A stretch of DNA of 5,747 nucleotides from Bacillota bacterium (GTDB taxonomy: Bacteria > Bacillota > Dethiobacteria > DTU022), in contig JAAZIG010000234.1 in assembly GCA_012510325.1 (NCBI GenBank), positions 1 to 5,747 on the forward strand, read 5' to 3'. The position numbers and the translations under genes were made by a program. Each line of letters begins with the position of its first letter. Position 1 is the first letter of the stretch. Below the pieces are notes generated by a model that searched no databases, was not told the origin of the DNA, and saw only the letters and a list, made by a program, of their open reading frames with translations. Shown here one piece after another: positions 5,705 to 5,747 of the stretch.

Positions 5705-5747
5705 CCGGTGAACGCCGAGTCCCATACTCTGTGCAGCGCCGGCACCG

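Noticed and set aside
986..5740. The string TGTGCAGCGCC occurs near 987-997 and again near 5730-5740
   Set aside because: An 11-base match with different flanks is weak; no longer repeat or attachment-site structure surrounds either copy.
5706..5747. Possible terminator stem CGGTG/CACCG at the right edge
   Set aside because: Five pairs with a long loop, and any T run would lie outside the window, so it cannot be judged.

Overview
The window looks like chromosomal DNA from a Gram-positive anaerobe of the class Clostridia, probably a Peptococcaceae-type genome. The reasons are strong AGGAGG-type ribosome binding sites, use of TTG and GTG starts, moderate GC, and the gene types present: a small AbrB-like protein of clostridial type, a ferritin-like/VIT1 iron transporter, a NimA-like flavoprotein and a DUF3139-type protein. 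The genus call is inference; no rRNA or other marker is present.

Layout. Bases 3-905 (+) hold most of a Fic-domain protein whose N-terminus lies left of the window. A strong two-sided terminator (1004-1051) separates it from two convergent minus-strand reading frames. These are a sigma factor that ends after region 2 (1418-1726) and an overlapping frame (1060-1464) that looks like the C-terminal part of an unrelated protein. Together they look like the scar of a deletion. Bases 1727-2019 form a divergent intergenic region. A small AbrB-like protein (2020-2301, +), shorter than I remember the family, follows. A good sigma-A-type promoter overlaps its stop codon and drives a ferritin-like/VIT1 membrane protein (2358-3239, +), which probably exports or stores iron or manganese. 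A SAM-dependent methyltransferase lies on the minus strand (3322-3837).

The right third (4153-5704, +) is a compact unit of a NimA-like FMN-binding protein, an AlkD-type DNA glycosylase 24 bases further on, and a DUF3139-like membrane-anchored small protein.

The genes do not form one pathway. Several fit a general stress theme (iron handling, flavin redox chemistry, repair of alkylated bases), but that is loose inference. I see no CRISPR array, complete mobile element, tRNA or rRNA. The most unusual locus is the region-2-only sigma factor with its overlapping partner frame. I do not see convincing evidence of a wholly new system.
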